DNA of 64,000 bases from Prorocentrum cordatum (taxonomy: Eukaryota; Sar; Dinophyceae; Prorocentrales; Prorocentraceae), in assembly GCA_963575745.1 (NCBI GenBank), contig CAUYUJ010004980.1, positions 56,152 to 120,151 of the forward strand, in the 5' to 3' direction. The notes beneath the pieces were generated by a model, which made no database searches, was not told the origin of the DNA, and saw only the letters and a program-made list of their open reading frames with translations. How positions within the stretch are numbered: position 1 is the stretch's first letter; each line of letters begins with the position of its first letter. Shown piece by piece: positions 52,728 through 62,106 of the stretch. The position numbers were made by a program, and so were the translations under genes.

Positions 52728-52816
52728 TCCGAGCGGCTATTTTTTGGGGGGGAACTCGGGGACTGGGGGGGAGAAATCGAGAGCGCGCCAAGGCATCGCC
52801 GGCAAAAAGTGCTCTC

Positions 52817-52917
52817 CTGCTTCACCGTCCACAGCTTCACGCTCCAGTCGAACGAGCACGACAGCGCCAGGTCGAACGTGGCGTCGAGGCCTGGCTGGTG
52901 CGGGTGCATGTCGATGC
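52817..52917 (-). CDS. Cytoplasmic dynein intermediate chain, exon b (internal)
   Basis: The minus strand encodes IDMHPHQPGLDATFDLALS followed by CSFDWSVKLWTVKQ. SFDWSVKLW is the signature WD-repeat end of dynein intermediate chains (SFDWTVKLW in animals). The exon starts after CAG at 52918-52920 and ends in AAGCAG followed by GAGAGC, so the next intron would have a GA donor, a non-canonical type known from dinoflagellates. Phase fits on both sides: two bases complete the glycine of exon a, and the exon ends on a whole codon. Length is 101 nt. Confidence 0.88.
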
Positions 52918-53139
52918 CTGCCCAGGGACTGGGAGCGGTGCGGGACAGAGCAGTGATGGGGAGACGAGCGCGGCAAACTCGTGTCGTGACAACAACGGCG
53001 TTGTTTCTGAGACAGGGTGGACATTTGCCCCGAACGCTCGCTGCTTTCCGATGGCGCGTGCCGTGCGACGTCGGCGGATCCCGGACCCGTGGCGGCGTTC
53101 AGCCCAGAACGCCCGCGCTGGGGTCGCCATCGCGTCGAC

Positions 53140-53310
53140 GCGGCTCAAGGGGCCCAGGGACACACAAACAAAGACACACAAATGGCAGGATTCCCAATCT
53201 TTTCATATATTTTTCCTGGGTTTCTGTCTTCCCCCCCACTTCCCATATTTTCCCCTATTCTCCTGGGAATCGACGATTCATTGTGTCTGTGTGTTTTTTC
53301 CCTCCTGAGC
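53140..53310 (+). mobile_element. E-family MITE in dynein intron
   Basis: It lies in the intron between exons a and b. GCGGC(T/G)C flanks both ends approximately. Confidence 0.8.
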
Positions 53311-53409
53311 GGCGCGAGCCTGCCGTGAGAGGAGAATTGCTTCTGCAAGAGGATATGCGGACAAGGAGGGCAGCGAGGGAAGGGAACAGTGAGCGGGGTT
53401 CACGAGGAG

Positions 53410-53470
53410 GGGGGAAGAGGAGGAGGAGGAGGAGGAGGAGGAGGAGGAGGAGGAGGAGGAGGAGGGGGAC
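53410..53470 (+). repeat. GAG microsatellite
   Basis: In the dynein intron next to exon a. Confidence 0.95.
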
Positions 53471-53497
53471 GGAGAGTGTTGGAGGCGGGGGGAGAGC

Positions 53498-53564
53498 CTG
53501 AGATCGGTCCTTCGTGTCCGTCGTAGCACTCGGTAACGCCAACCTTGCTGCCGTGGATGTGCAC
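53498..53564 (-). CDS. Cytoplasmic dynein intermediate chain, exon a (internal)
   Basis: The minus strand encodes VHIHGSKVGVTECYDGHEGPIS plus one base. It matches the segment of cytoplasmic dynein 1 intermediate chains (DYNC1I/IC74 family) in which HGSKAG.....GH.GP opens a WD40 repeat near the C-terminus. The exon is preceded by CAG (acceptor) and followed by GCTCTC (GC donor), the same hexamer as at the eS28 donor. Joining its final G to exon b (GC ATC GAC ATG) gives GPISGIDMH without a frame break. These WD repeats form the propeller that binds the dynein heavy chain. I did not find upstream exons within 1 kb, so the gene is either spread over long introns or truncated here. Confidence 0.85.
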
Positions 53565-53669
53565 CTGGCGCCGCGCCAGTGAGAGAGAAGGGCGCGCTCG
53601 TGCGAGAGCTGCGAATCCGATCCTGGTCTCCTCCTCATCGTGCCCGCTTCCTTGCCCGTCTTCCTCCAG

Positions 53670-53773
53670 GGTGGAAGGCGAAATTCGATGGGCGGTCCCC
53701 GGGATCCGACGCCGCGACACAGGAACGCATCGTCGCGAACTACCATCACCAGATCCAGCGGCTCCGTACTCAG
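53670..53773 (+). CDS. Exon candidate, divergent from the dynein gene
   Basis: After a pyrimidine-rich acceptor (CCGTCTTCCTCCAG) the plus strand reads WKAKFDGRSPGSDAATQERI and then VANYHHQIQRLRTQ. A GC donor (ACTCAG|GCGAGA) follows; without splicing the frame stops at 53821. The peptide is helix-like. It lies 106 bases from dynein exon a on the opposite strand, so the two genes either overlap in an intron or diverge from here. No family recognised. Confidence 0.33.
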
Positions 53774-54027
53774 GCGAGACGCGGCGAGAAGACCCGTCGC
53801 GTGTGTTTCGGCACGTCCTGACGTCAGTAGAGACGGGCCCACCCTCAACAGATGGCCTCTTCTTCACGCTGCCAGACGTCATCCTCCGCACGCGACCGCG
53901 GCCGCGACTCGCCGCCGCCCGACGCCAACCTGCATTCCCAAGCGCGCCTCTCGATAACTGGCGCACGACCCCCCTGCGACAGCCGTGCCCAATGCATGAG
54001 AGAGCTGAGACCATGGGGGCCCAAGAG

Positions 54028-54107
54028 GGAGGGAGGGAGAGGGGGAGGGAGGAGGGAGAGGGAGGGGGGGGAGGGGGGGGGGGGGGAGGGAGGGGGGGGG
54101 GGCACCT
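54028..54107 (+). repeat. G-rich low-complexity tract
   Basis: GGGAGGG and poly-G runs with G-quadruplex potential. Confidence 0.85.
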
Positions 54108-54240
54108 GGGATGGGGAGACCGAGGGGGGAGGCCCACGCGCATCGTGCTGGGCACTACGCAGGCCTTCGTCGCCGTGGGGGTGGCCGTCGGAAGTGAGCC
54201 CGTGGACCCCGCGTGATCACCCGGGCCCTGGCGCGGTGGC

Positions 54241-54645
54241 AGGTCGGGCGTGTCCCCCTAAGCAGGCGGATCTTGGACGAATAATGAAACATAGCCCCAA
54301 CAGGCCCCCGGAATGCTCAGAAACAGTGAAAAAACGTCCCCAGACTAGTTTTTTGGAGTAGCTCTGAAATGTTCTCCCTGTCATAGGGGGACTATTTTTT
54401 GAGTAGTTCTGAATAGTTCTCCCATTAGAGTGGCTGAAGATAGGGGGAAGTTAGGGGATAGAGTGGGTTAAGATAGGGATACGTTAATCAAAAAAAGGAA
54501 AACAATGAAAAGCTATCTTCCACAACTTCAAACTAACTTCCACAACTTCCACAGCTTCATCAAAACTGTTTTTGGTCATCTAAGGCCTATTTTTTGTGTA
54601 GTTCTGTGTTCTTCCTGTGGAGGGGCAGGCCCGACGTCAAACCCT
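54241..54645 (+). mobile_element. A-family MITE, expanded (~400 bp)
   Basis: AGGTCGGGCGTGTCCCCCTA at left and GGAGGGGCAGGCCCGACGTC at right. The inside has ACTTCCACAACTTC and GAAGATAGGGG repeats. CCCTGGCG lies near both ends. Confidence 0.75.
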
Positions 54646-54779
54646 GGCGGGGGCCGCGATCGGGCCCAGGACTGTCCCGGCGCCGGGCCGTGGCCCCCTG
54701 CGGCGGATCCACGCGCGGTTAGGCCGCCGCAACCGCGCCCGAGGGGGGTGCCCTTCTCGAGCCGCGCGGGCCCCACGGC

Positions 54780-54930
54780 CTTAGGGGTTCGCCCCTCGCC
54801 TGTTGGACGACATATTTAAAAATACCAAAGATGTTTCCAAAGTTTCAGAAATCAATGAAAAAATCGTCCCCTGAGTATTGGTTTACTCTTTTCGGATCTT
54901 CCTCCTGTAGAGGGACACGCCCGACCTAAA
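54780..54930 (+). mobile_element. A-family MITE, left end degraded
   Basis: AAAATCGTCCCCTGAGTATT and CTGTAGAGGGACACGCCCGA. Confidence 0.75.
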
Positions 54931-55164
54931 CTTAGTAAGACAAAGCCGAAACCCCAAGTGCGGGTCGGGCGGAAGAGGGGGATGTCAAAGGGGGGGTTTT
55001 ATTCCCGGCGCCTCCCGGCGCCGGTGCACCGAGGAATGGGCCCCTCGGCGGGGCCGAAACCAGCCCCCCCTAGCCCAATCCCCCCCCTGTCGTCTGGCCC
55101 GGGCCACGCACGTGGACCCTCTTCAGACGAAGGGCAGTGACAAGACACGGCTGCAGGTGCGGCG

Positions 55165-55412
55165 GAGCAGCAGGGAGGGGGAGGGAGAGGAGGGAAGGAG
55201 AGGGAGAGGAGGGAGGGAGAGGAGGAGACGAGCGTAGAGGAGGAGGGAGAGGAGGAGGAGGAGGAGGAGGAGGAGGAGGAGGAGGAGGAGGAGGAGGAGG
55301 AGGAGGAGGAAGAGGAGGAGGAGGAGGAGGAGGAGGAGGAGGAGGAGGAGGAGGAGGAGGGGGAAGGAGGAGGAGGGGGAAGGAGAAGGAGGGGGAAGGA
55401 GAAAGGACGAGC
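55165..55412 (+). repeat. GAG microsatellite
   Basis: About 250 bases of GAG/GGA. Confidence 0.95.
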
Positions 55413-55504
55413 CGAAGAAGAAAGGGGAGACGGGAAGAGAGCGGTTCCATTTCAAACCCTTTGAGGGCCGACCGCGCCCCCACCCCCATCCAGTCTGGTG
55501 TTGA

Positions 55505-55672
55505 TCAGGGGGCCCGAGGACACAAAGAGATACACACAGAAATCCCAGGAACCCAAATCTTTTTCCCATAGTTTCTGGATGTTCGTCTTCCCCCCCCCAC
55601 CTCCCATATTTCCCCATGTCTTCCTGGGAATCGACGCTGAATTGTGTCTGTGCTTTTTTCTCCCTCCTGGCA
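55505..55672 (+). mobile_element. E-family MITE
   Basis: GGGGCCCGAGGACACAAAGA to TGTGCTTTTTTCTCCCTCCT. On the plus strand the flanks could join as TPIQSGVDQ to PCDPVRTLGMCGRAS; a minus reading is also open. Confidence 0.75.
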
Positions 55673-55964
55673 TGAGCCCTGCGACCCCGTGCGAACTCTG
55701 GGGATGTGCGGCCGGGCCTCGGCTGTAAGGCCGCCCACTCCGGAAAAGGAGCTCAGCGGATATCACGAGGAGGAGGAGGCACCCATGCCGCTGCTCGTCC
55801 TGGAGAGTTTCTCGTCGCCACCGCTGTGTTCTCCTTGAGATTCTGGGCAGAATGCACCTCTGGAGAGGTCCAGCGGGTGGCGGTAGATCGGTACACCGGA
55901 CTCACTTCTATAGCGCTCACTTCTATAGTGCTCACTTTGAAATTGTGGTCCGGAAGGGGCCGCA

Positions 55965-56135
55965 CATGCAGGCACATGCCGCACAGTCGCATGCACATGC
56001 CCATGCAAATATACAAAAGCCTCAACAGCATTGCCGCACATGCGCGCACATGCCACACCGTCCGACGCACAGTCGAATGCACGGTCAAGCAAAACTCTGA
56101 AAGCATAGACGCACATGCCCGCACATGCCGCAGAG
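55965..56135. repeat. ACATGC motif cluster 1
   Basis: GCACATGC and CACATGCCGCAC recur many times; alternating purine-pyrimidine, so Z-DNA-prone. Confidence 0.75.
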
Positions 56136-56139
56136 ATGT

Positions 56140-57075
56140 CGCAGGCGATAGTGGCCTGACCACCTGAGCTTGGGGCATTTCGCAACCCAGAGTTGCGAGG
56201 ATGTCTCAGGCAAGCGTGGCCAGACCACCATGGGGCAGGGCATCTTGGAAACCAGATTGGCGAGGATGTCGCTGGTCAAGGTGACAAGACGACCATGGGG
56301 CAGGACACCTCCGAGGTCTGAGTTGTGAGGATGTCTCAGGCGAAAGTGGCCTGACCACCATGGGGCAAAAGATCTCTGAGGTCAGAGTTGCGAGGATGTC
56401 TCTGGCGAGAGTGGTCTGACCACCTCAGCCCAGGGCGTCTCGGAACCCAGAGTTGCGAGGATGTCTCAGGCAGGAGTGGCCTGACCACCTGCTCAGGGCA
56501 TCTCGGAACCCAGAATTGCGGGGATCTCAGGCGAAAAAGGCCGAGACACTATGGAGCAGGGCATCATTGAGGTCAGAGTTGCGAGGATGTCTCAGGCGAA
56601 AGTGGCCTGAACACCTCAACTCAGGGCATCTCGGGCGAGGATGTCTAAAGCGAAAGTGGTCTAACCACCTCAGCTCAGGGCGTCTCGGAACCCAGAGTTC
56701 CGAGGATGTCTGAGGCGAAAGGGGCCGAGACACTATCGAGCAGGGCATCATTGAGATCAGGGTTGCGAGGATGTCTCAGGCGACAGTGGCTGACCACCTC
56801 AGCTCGGGGATATCGGAATCGAGACTTGCGAGAATGTCTCAGGCGACAGTGGCCTGACAAGCATGGGGCAGGAGATCTCTGAGGTCAGAGTTGCGAGGAT
56901 GTCTCAAGCGAAATTGGGCTAACCACCTCAGCTCAGGGCGTCTCGAAACCCAGAGTTCCGAGGATGTCTCAAGCGAAAGTGGCCGGGCCACCCTGGGGCA
57001 GGGCATCTCCGAGACCAGAGCTGCGAGGATGTCTCAGGCGAAGGTGGCCAGATCACCTCATGTCAAAGCATGTCG
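56140..57075 (+). repeat. ~65-bp tandem array, about 13 copies
   Basis: Unit: GAGTTGCGAGGATGTCTCAG, GCGAAAGTGGCC, TGACCACC. An inverted partial unit lies at 57279-57306. Confidence 0.9.
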
Positions 57076-57278
57076 GCCTCCAGATTGCCGACGACGTCTC
57101 ACGCGGAACGGGCCGGACGCGAACGCGCCGGCGCCCGGAGACGAACGCCGGCCCTGGGATTCTTGCACGTCCCGCACATGCCCCGCACAGGTACGCACAG
57201 TATTCGCACAGGCCGAGCTCGCCAGTGGCCGAGCCAGGCCAGCGATTCCGAGATTCCCTGAACTCGGGCCGTCAAGCC
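57076..57278. other. Unique segment after the ~65-bp array
   Basis: Both strands are open: plus QIADDVSRGTGRTRTRRRPE, minus GNLGIAGLARPLASSACANT. It may contain an exon, but the strand cannot be decided. Confidence 0.3.
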
Positions 57279-57307
57279 ACTTTCGCCTGAGATGTCCTCG
57301 CAACTCT

Positions 57308-57370
57308 CACCTCCTCCTCCTCCTCCTCCTCCTCCTCCTCCTCCTCCTCCTCCTCCTCCTCCTCCTCTGG
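57308..57370 (+). repeat. CTC microsatellite
   Basis: Pure CTC run. Confidence 0.95.
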
Positions 57371-57664
57371 CCGAGCCGAACAGGCGGGCGGGCCGGCCGA
57401 GCCAGGGGCGTCCGCCTCCTCCGCCCCCCCCTCCTCCCCTCCCCCTCCACCTCCCCCACCCACCCCTGCTTCTCCGGCCCAGCTGAGAAGGCGCGCGGGA
57501 GATTATTTTACTAGGAGGGCACGCCACCGCCAGCTCCAAGAACCGCCCCCGCCAGCAGCGGGCGAGTCTAAACGCACAACAAACTCTTTCAAGAAGCCCT
57601 GGCACGCCCCAGGTTAGCTCTGCGAAGGCCAGGAGGCATTGGAGGCACAGGGGTCCCAGACAGC

Positions 57665-58025
57665 TCCTAGGGCATGAGCGTGCATGTGCATTGGGATGTG
57701 CACGCATGTGCGCCCGCGCGTTTCACCGCATGTGCGTGCATGTGCGGGCCCGCGCGGCCTCCCGAAGAGAGGTTGCACAGGCATGTGCGTGCATGTGCCG
57801 ATGACAGACCTGCGATTCTCGAACACCTCCCGCATGTGCAGGCATGTGCGCGCATCTGCGTCGGACTGCGCGTGCATGTGCGCATGATGGATACATCGAA
57901 ACACAGCGCACATGCCCCCGCACATGCCCGGGCACGACGTGCACAGTAGGAGGTCCATCCAAGAAGGGCCGCACAGGCCTGGCACATGACTGGCACATGC
58001 CGCGCACATGCGCGCACATGACAGC
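57665..58025. repeat. ACATGC/GCATGT motif cluster 2
   Basis: GCATGTGC on one side (57670-57880) and GCACATGC on the other (57905-58020), so the cluster is roughly inverted about 57890. Confidence 0.75.
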
Positions 58026-58089
58026 GCAAAAACGGCCGCACATACACCCACCCAGGGGTATAGATGTGAGTGCGGTGTACGGTCGGACC

Positions 58090-58250
58090 TAGGCCAGAAC
58101 ATCCTTCGAGAACGTGATACCCTCCGCGGGCCAAACCACAAATGACATCCAAGGGCGCCTTCCACCAGGATGCACAAGGGCATCCAACAAGCACGAAGAA
58201 CATGACGGTGCCCTCCCCGAACCGACCTCTGGGGATGTACAGTCAACTGT
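58090..58250 (+). repeat. X repeat, copy 2
   Basis: ATACCCTCCGCGGGCCAAAC, ACCAGGATGCACAAGGGCAT and CCTCCCCGAACCGACCTC. Confidence 0.65.
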
Positions 58251-59345
58251 ATAAAAAAGAACGCACGATAAGGATGCAAGGGCCTGGGAAGGCCATGTCG
58301 ACACCTTGCGAGCAGGGCGCGGCCAGCGAGAGCGGCCATGGAGGGGCCCAAGGGGAATGATGAAAGGGTACCTTTGGAAAGTCGCTCATCCTTACTATGT
58401 GGGTTGACTGTAACTCGCCCCATCAACTAAGTCAGCGCTGGGCGTTGCGCGCCCTGCGAACCACGTGTGTTGTGCAGCCCACGGGAGCCGTGCGCCGCGC
58501 GAACACCATGAGGCCCTCAAGCGTCAAAGCCCTGCCTGCCCTGCGCGCTCTGCGAGCTCTAGACCTGCGCTGGCATCTGTGGGACCCGCGGCACGAGCCG
58601 CGCATCCCCCAGGAGAGACCCACGAGCCCCACGCGCCTCAGGGGCCACGCGGATAATATCAACCCTACGAGCCCTGTGGTCGCCAGTATGGAACCCATGG
58701 GCAGTTGAGCACTACACAAGCCATGGGTCTATATAAGTGACAGAGGAAGCACCCTCACAACACAAGAAACACCTACAAGCGAAACAATGTTTAGAAAACG
58801 GTCCCACGGAGGACAACGAATAGAGCAAGACTGTTTAGTAAACACGCGTGGACCAGTATGGAGGTCGGGGTGTTTCCCCTCCCTTTGAGATGAACCGATC
58901 ACGCCCCGTGCGCTCTCTCAGCTCGGTCGCAATTCCTCACCCAGCACTTTCTTGAGTTCAGATTCGTTGCGCCGTGCGAGCATCGATGGTTCCGATGACT
59001 TTGCCAGCGCAAGGGTCCCCGCACGCCCTGGGAGCCACGAGAACTGTCCGCAATGTGACTCGTTCAGGATCGTGGCGACCACGCCGGCTCGCCCGCTGCT
59101 CGGGGCTCGCTGCCTCCCATCACCCAGACAAGCCTTTCGGGGACTCCGCTGCCGGCATACACAATTTCGCGAACAATTGTGCGATCAGCCTTCGTTACAT
59201 CACCAAGAGTGGATTAGCGAAGCGAAGCGAGCTGATAACATGCTGTATGTTTCTAGACGTAAATGTATGTATATATATACACATACACATGCGTTTGCGT
59301 GAAGCTGATACTGCGTCCGCCAACCCCCTTCGGGGCGCTAAGCTG
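58251..59345. other. No confident gene
   Basis: Plus frames such as DSLRRASIDGSDDFASARVP (near 58960) are protein-like but lack homology or clear borders. 58500-58570 is a degenerate CTGCGCGCTCTGCGAGCTCT repeat. Confidence 0.3.
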
Positions 59346-59348
59346 TCA

Positions 59349-59675
59349 GGTCTTCTGCTGGACTGCTGCCTGGTGCTCGTGGTGCTGCCCTCTCCGTGTT
59401 TGTCTCTCGTCTCTCCAGTCCCGTCTCCACATTTGTCTCGAATGGGAGCCCAGGACGCCCCAGACAGGCCAACCAGGGAGGGCGGGGGGGGGCCCCAAGT
59501 TCCCTGCCGAGGTCTTCTGCTGGACTGCTGCCTGGTGCTCGTGGTGCTGCCCTCTCCGTGATGGTCTCTCGTCTCTCCGGTACCGTCTCCACATTTGTCT
59601 CTAATGGGAACCCAGGACGCCCCAAACAGGCCAACCAGGGAGGGCGGGAGGGGCCCTCAAGTTCCCTGCCGCTGA
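59349..59675 (+). repeat. 163-bp direct tandem duplication
   Basis: GTCTTCTGCTGGACTGCTGC starts at 59349 or just before and again at 59512; the two copies are about 95 percent identical. Confidence 0.9.
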
Positions 59676-59803
59676 CCATCGCTCGGACGTCCATTCCCTG
59701 TGCTTTTTTTGGTTTCGTGCGTGGTTTTCGTCAAATGATCAAGGATGCTCCTCGATGGTCCTCGTCGAAGGAAAACTCCACACGTCCGAGCGATGCCAAG
59801 GCC
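59676..59803 (+). mobile_element. D-family MITE
   Basis: CATCGCTCGGACGTCCATTC, ATGATCAAGGATGCTCCTCG and CACACGTCCGAGCGATGCCA. Confidence 0.8.
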
Positions 59804-59944
59804 GATCTAGGTTGCCCAAAGATCTCCATTGGACGCCACCGCACGGTCCCGGGAGGCCCAGGCGGCCTCTCGAAGGCGGACCCGGGAGGCCCCGAAGAGG
59901 ACTTCAAGCGCCCCAAAGGGCCGAAGAGGACCTCATGATGCCTC

Positions 59945-60109
59945 TGATAGGGAGCCACATGCGAACCCTATACCCCTACCCCCCACGATTTCTGAGAGGG
60001 AGGGTGGGGTTCACCTCGCTCGGGAGCTCCCGAGCGAAGTGAACCCCACCCTCCCCCTAAGAAATCGTGGGGGGTAGGGGTAGGGTTCGCATGTGGCCCC
60101 CTATGTGAG
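59945..60109. mobile_element. H element, near-perfect 165-bp palindrome
   Basis: The left arm GCCACATGCGAACCCTA..CCCCTACCCCCCACGATTTC is matched in reverse by the right arm; the turn is CGCTCGGGAGCTCCCGAGCG. Confidence 0.85.
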
Positions 60110-60546
60110 ATGGCCTGGGAGGGGCCCAAGACGTCTCCGAGAGGGCAATCCATATTGAAGCCATCAAATGCTCACTGCTGTTTGCAGGTTCCACGTTCTG
60201 CTCCCAAGATATGCAGAGATCGCCTCAGCACGGTCCCAGGAGCTACCGGGATTGCCCAAGACGCACCCAAGGTAGCCTCACCAGGCCCCAAGATGCTACC
60301 CAAATCGCCCAGGATGGCCCAACAACTGCGATGCCGTGCATGCCATTGCATCTAATTGAGGTGCACTGCGTACATCTGGCTCCTGCAGAGAACACCCCTG
60401 ATGGGGCTCGCGCCAGCTTGCGGAAGGTATCATGGGCACACCTGGTAACCGAAAGCCCTGCATTCTGCACAGGATGGAAGCCCCGACCTGGATCGCGACA
60501 GCGTCAGGCTTTTTTTGGGGGGGCAACGCACGACCGCGCCGATCCT

Positions 60547-60965
60547 GGCAAGTCGTAGGTCGGGCATGTCTCCCTACAGGCGGATTTTGGACGAAGCATA
60601 AAACATGCACCAACAATGCACCAACAATACCCAAACATGGTCAACAAATCGTCCCCAAACTATTTTCAACAACTATTTCCCTACCTAGGCTCTGCCTAGA
60701 AGGGTTCTTACTCTCTTTGCTTAAAGGGACCAGGCAGTGGACCCCGCCCCGGGCGGTTCCCCCAGGATCCGCCCCGCGGTTCCCCCAGTCCCCTGGGAGC
60801 TTTAGCTTTAGCTTAGCGTTAGCTTAGCTTTAGCTTAGTTTTAGCTTAGCTTTACTGTTACTACTAATGCTGCTTTCCTAGGGGCTCCAACTCCTAGGTG
60901 GGGTCGCACTGGGATAATTTTGAGTCTTCCCCTTGCAGAGGGACACGCCCGACTTAAGGCAAGTT
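60547..60965 (+). mobile_element. A-family MITE, expanded, near-perfect 8-bp duplication
   Basis: The element is 60555-60957, flanked by GGCAAGTC / GGCAAGTT. The insert contains a TTAGCTTTAGCTTAG repeat (60800-60850). Confidence 0.85.
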
Positions 60966-61129
60966 CACCGTGTGAACTGCGCTGTACTTGCCCCCCCCGC
61001 TGGCAGGGCAGGCAAGGGGCACCGCCGAGCCCCACAATAAATTACACCACGACCGCGCGCGCGGGGGGGGGGGGAAGCCGCGCGAGGGCCTGCGGACGCT
61101 GCCACTGGGCTCAAGCCGTCGTGGTGACC

Positions 61130-61265
61130 CTGGAGTTCGGTCGGGCATGTCCCCCTACAGGCGGAATTTGGGCGAACAATGATCAAACAAAATCGTCCCC
61201 AGACTATGTTTTCACCATTTGGGAATCGTCCTCCTGCAGAGGGACGGTGTCCGACTGAACCCATG
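61130..61265 (+). mobile_element. A-family MITE, short copy
   Basis: TCGGGCATGTCCCCCTACAG to GAGGGACGGTGTCCGACTGA, about 120 bp. Confidence 0.8.
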
Positions 61266-61284
61266 GAGCCCCCAAGCTTGGCAC

Positions 61285-61482
61285 GCCCGAAATGGGTACG
61301 GACAAACTGGCACGATGCCCAACAGCAAGTGTCATCCGGCACCGACAGCGGCCGCTGTCGGACCGGCGACCTTTTGCACCAGGCGGACGACGCCCGCGGC
61401 GACACCATCGGCGTGTCCTGCCCCAAAGGAGCAGGAACTGCTGTCGGTCTTCGTTCCTTTTCTTGCCGTGCCCATCTCGACG
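61285..61482 (+). mobile_element. T element, copy 2 (diverged)
   Basis: CACGCCCGAAATGGGTACGG, GATGCCCAACAGCAAGTGTC and GTGCCCATCTCGACGGA. Confidence 0.7.
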
Positions 61483-61495
61483 GAGGAGGGCGAGT

Positions 61496-61700
61496 TTAGG
61501 GGAACAAAAAGTGGCATAAACAGAAAGACTCGGAGGTCCCGCGCGGACTTCTCGGATCGGCGCTGGACCCCCGTCCCTGGCGCGCGGAGCGCGCCAGGGG
61601 CGGCGCCGGAGGCGCCGCCGGGGGGCCCCAGCGCCGATTCGAGAAGTCCGCGCGGACCTCCGAGTTGTTATGTCTATGCCACTTTTTGTTCCCCTATAGT
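61496..61700 (+). mobile_element. C-family hairpin element, intact tips
   Basis: TAGGGGAACAAAAAGTGGCA at left and its complement at right; about 200 bp, nearly all base-pairable. GAGGGCGAGT directly precedes it and recurs at 61721-61730. Confidence 0.88.
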
Positions 61701-61894
61701 ATCGACAAGAGAGTTCGGAAGAGGGCGAGTGGAGGCAATGGCAGCTCAGACCGGTCCCCTGACCCCCTCCTGGGGTCAACGGGCACCAATTGTCCGAGCT
61801 GCGCCCAGCCGTGGCGACGAGCCCCCCCCCCCCGCCTCCCAGAAATCCAGCCACCGTTGCCTCAACCATCCCGTCTCTGAAGCGCCCCTATCTC

Positions 61895-62044
61895 TCCGTC
61901 GGGCGTGTCCTCCTACAGGCGGCTTGTTGACGAACACACATGCCACAAACATGCGCCAAAAATGCTACACAGCAGTCGGCAAATCGCCCCCGCATTGTTT
62001 GGGCTACTCTTGAACATCTTGTGGAGGGACAGGCCCGACGAAAC
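61895..62044 (+). mobile_element. A-family MITE next to the coiled-coil gene
   Basis: GTCGGGCGTGTCCTCCTACA to GGAGGGACAGGCCCGACGAA; flanks CCCTATCT / CCCCATCT. It ends about 60 bases beyond the stop codon of the minus-strand coiled-coil gene. Confidence 0.8.
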
Positions 62045-62106
62045 CCCATCTGCTCCCAGCCGACTGGCGCCTGGGCGCCTACTAGGCCCCCCCCCCCGGG
62101 CGCATC

